This document shows, in pieces, positions 63,241 through 64,000 of a DNA stretch of 64,000 nucleotides (its first letter is position 1; each line of letters opens with the position of its first letter). Made by a program: the position numbers and the translations under genes. The notes below the pieces were generated by a model. It saw only the letters and a list, made by a program, of their open reading frames with translations. It ran no database searches and was not told where the DNA came from. Source of the DNA: Rhynchopus sp. YZ270_cl-10 (lineage: Eukaryota; Euglenozoa; Diplonemea; Diplonemida; Diplonemidae); assembly GCA_964035575.1 (NCBI GenBank), contig OZ037864.1, positions 62,001-126,000 on the forward strand, given 5' to 3'.

Positions 63241-64000
63241 TTTGGGTTGAAAACCCACTGTTTTTTCAAGGAAAAAATTGCTTCCGGATGTCGGAATTTT
63301 CCGGAAAATTTTCAGAATTAGAAAACAGCCTGGCTTCGATGTTTTATTTTTGCTGTGTCTCTGTGTGTGTGCTTTTTTTTCTTTGTGTGTTTTTTTCTGC
63401 GCGCGCGCGCGGAACTTTTTGGGACCCGACCGAGCATTAAACAAAAAAAAAAAAATGTGCCTACCCTAATGGCTTTATGGTGTTTTAATTGCCCCTAAAA
63501 AGGGGCTCAACAAGAGCTACTCAAAAAAAAATAAAGAAAAATGCCATGTTTTGTCCTCCATCTAACTTCGCATTTTTTTTTAGCTGAGAATTATTGTTCG
63601 TTCACTCGGTGTTTTAACTTTCTTATTGTATCGACAATCACCTTACACCTTCTGGGGTAAAGATCTTTTGTTTTGTGTTGCGGGCACGCTGTTTCAGTGC
63701 CCACTCCCCCTAACCCCAAACCCCATTTTTTTTTTTTTTGTCCCGTTTTGCCCAATCTCTGGCCACTGCGTACAGTACCAGCGTAATACTGCATCGAGAA
63801 AACCCCCAACCGCTCATAGTATCAACAGAAGGTAGCCCTGTGTGGTGTGAAAGATGTTTGAAAACTTGGGGTAAGGACATTCTGGTACCCCCAAAGTGTG
63901 ACTTTTGGACAATTCAAACCCACAAGGTTTCGAAAAAGGCACTGATAAAGGCACAAATTCTTATTTTATTTGGGTCAATTCCTCAGAATTCGACCAATAC

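Larger units (their letters stand above)
61951..64000. other. Right-hand non-coding end of the window
   Basis: No gene supported. It contains the stem-loop at 62248-62282, a long palindrome at 62931-62967 and a repeat shared with 14690-14790 at 63138-63240. GCGCGC runs occur at 62774 and 63400. Confidence 0.6.

Overview
This window is nuclear DNA of a unicellular eukaryote that I cannot place with certainty. It has long AT-rich, homopolymer-rich non-coding tracts between GC-richer coding islands. It has short GT-AG introns of 47-167 nt, mostly with GTATG or GTATT donors and ACAG or GCAG acceptors, and standard stop codons. All eight supported genes lie on the minus strand: a PHO80-type cyclin, a leucine-rich repeat (LRR) protein, four ABCG half-transporters, a two-ACT-domain regulator and one unrecognised protein. 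One-way gene order, pyrimidine tracts on the sense strand and few small introns would suit a protist with polycistronic transcription, such as a diplonemid or other euglenozoan. No spliced leader or marker gene is present to prove this.

Layout. Positions 1-28,900 hold no convincing gene. They are packed with short stem-loop repeats of several families and with non-autonomous inverted-repeat transposons, many with readable target-site duplications (TSDs). The cyclin is at 28.9-29.4 kb and a coding-like fragment at 29.9-30.1 kb. The two-exon LRR protein spans 31.2-33.7 kb. From 33.77 to about 52.83 kb there is a tandem array of three ~6 kb units, each with one ABCG gene. The duplication breakpoint lies in the 5' flank of the LRR gene. 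Unit 1 carries a 1,867 bp element with 10-bp TSDs, and unit 2 carries a 777 bp hAT-like element with 8-bp TSDs. The sister units give the empty sites. A fourth, more divergent ABCG gene (56.0-58.2 kb), a four-exon ACT-domain gene (60.0-60.8 kb) and a 169-residue unknown (61.4-61.95 kb) complete the set.

The most unusual feature is the stem-loop system. About 30 copies of one hairpin family, all found in the same orientation, share an apical CCTC loop motif with at least two other families. Their stems differ in sequence but keep pairing. One copy is split by a 109 bp transposon with a clean 3-bp TSD, which shows the hairpin is older. A separate hairpin sits about 300-370 bp upstream of the start codons of three ABCG genes and of the unrelated gene at 61.9 kb, and is a candidate shared regulatory element. 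The ABCG genes also show sequence exchange between copies and a Tudor/SH3-like segment before the nucleotide-binding domain.
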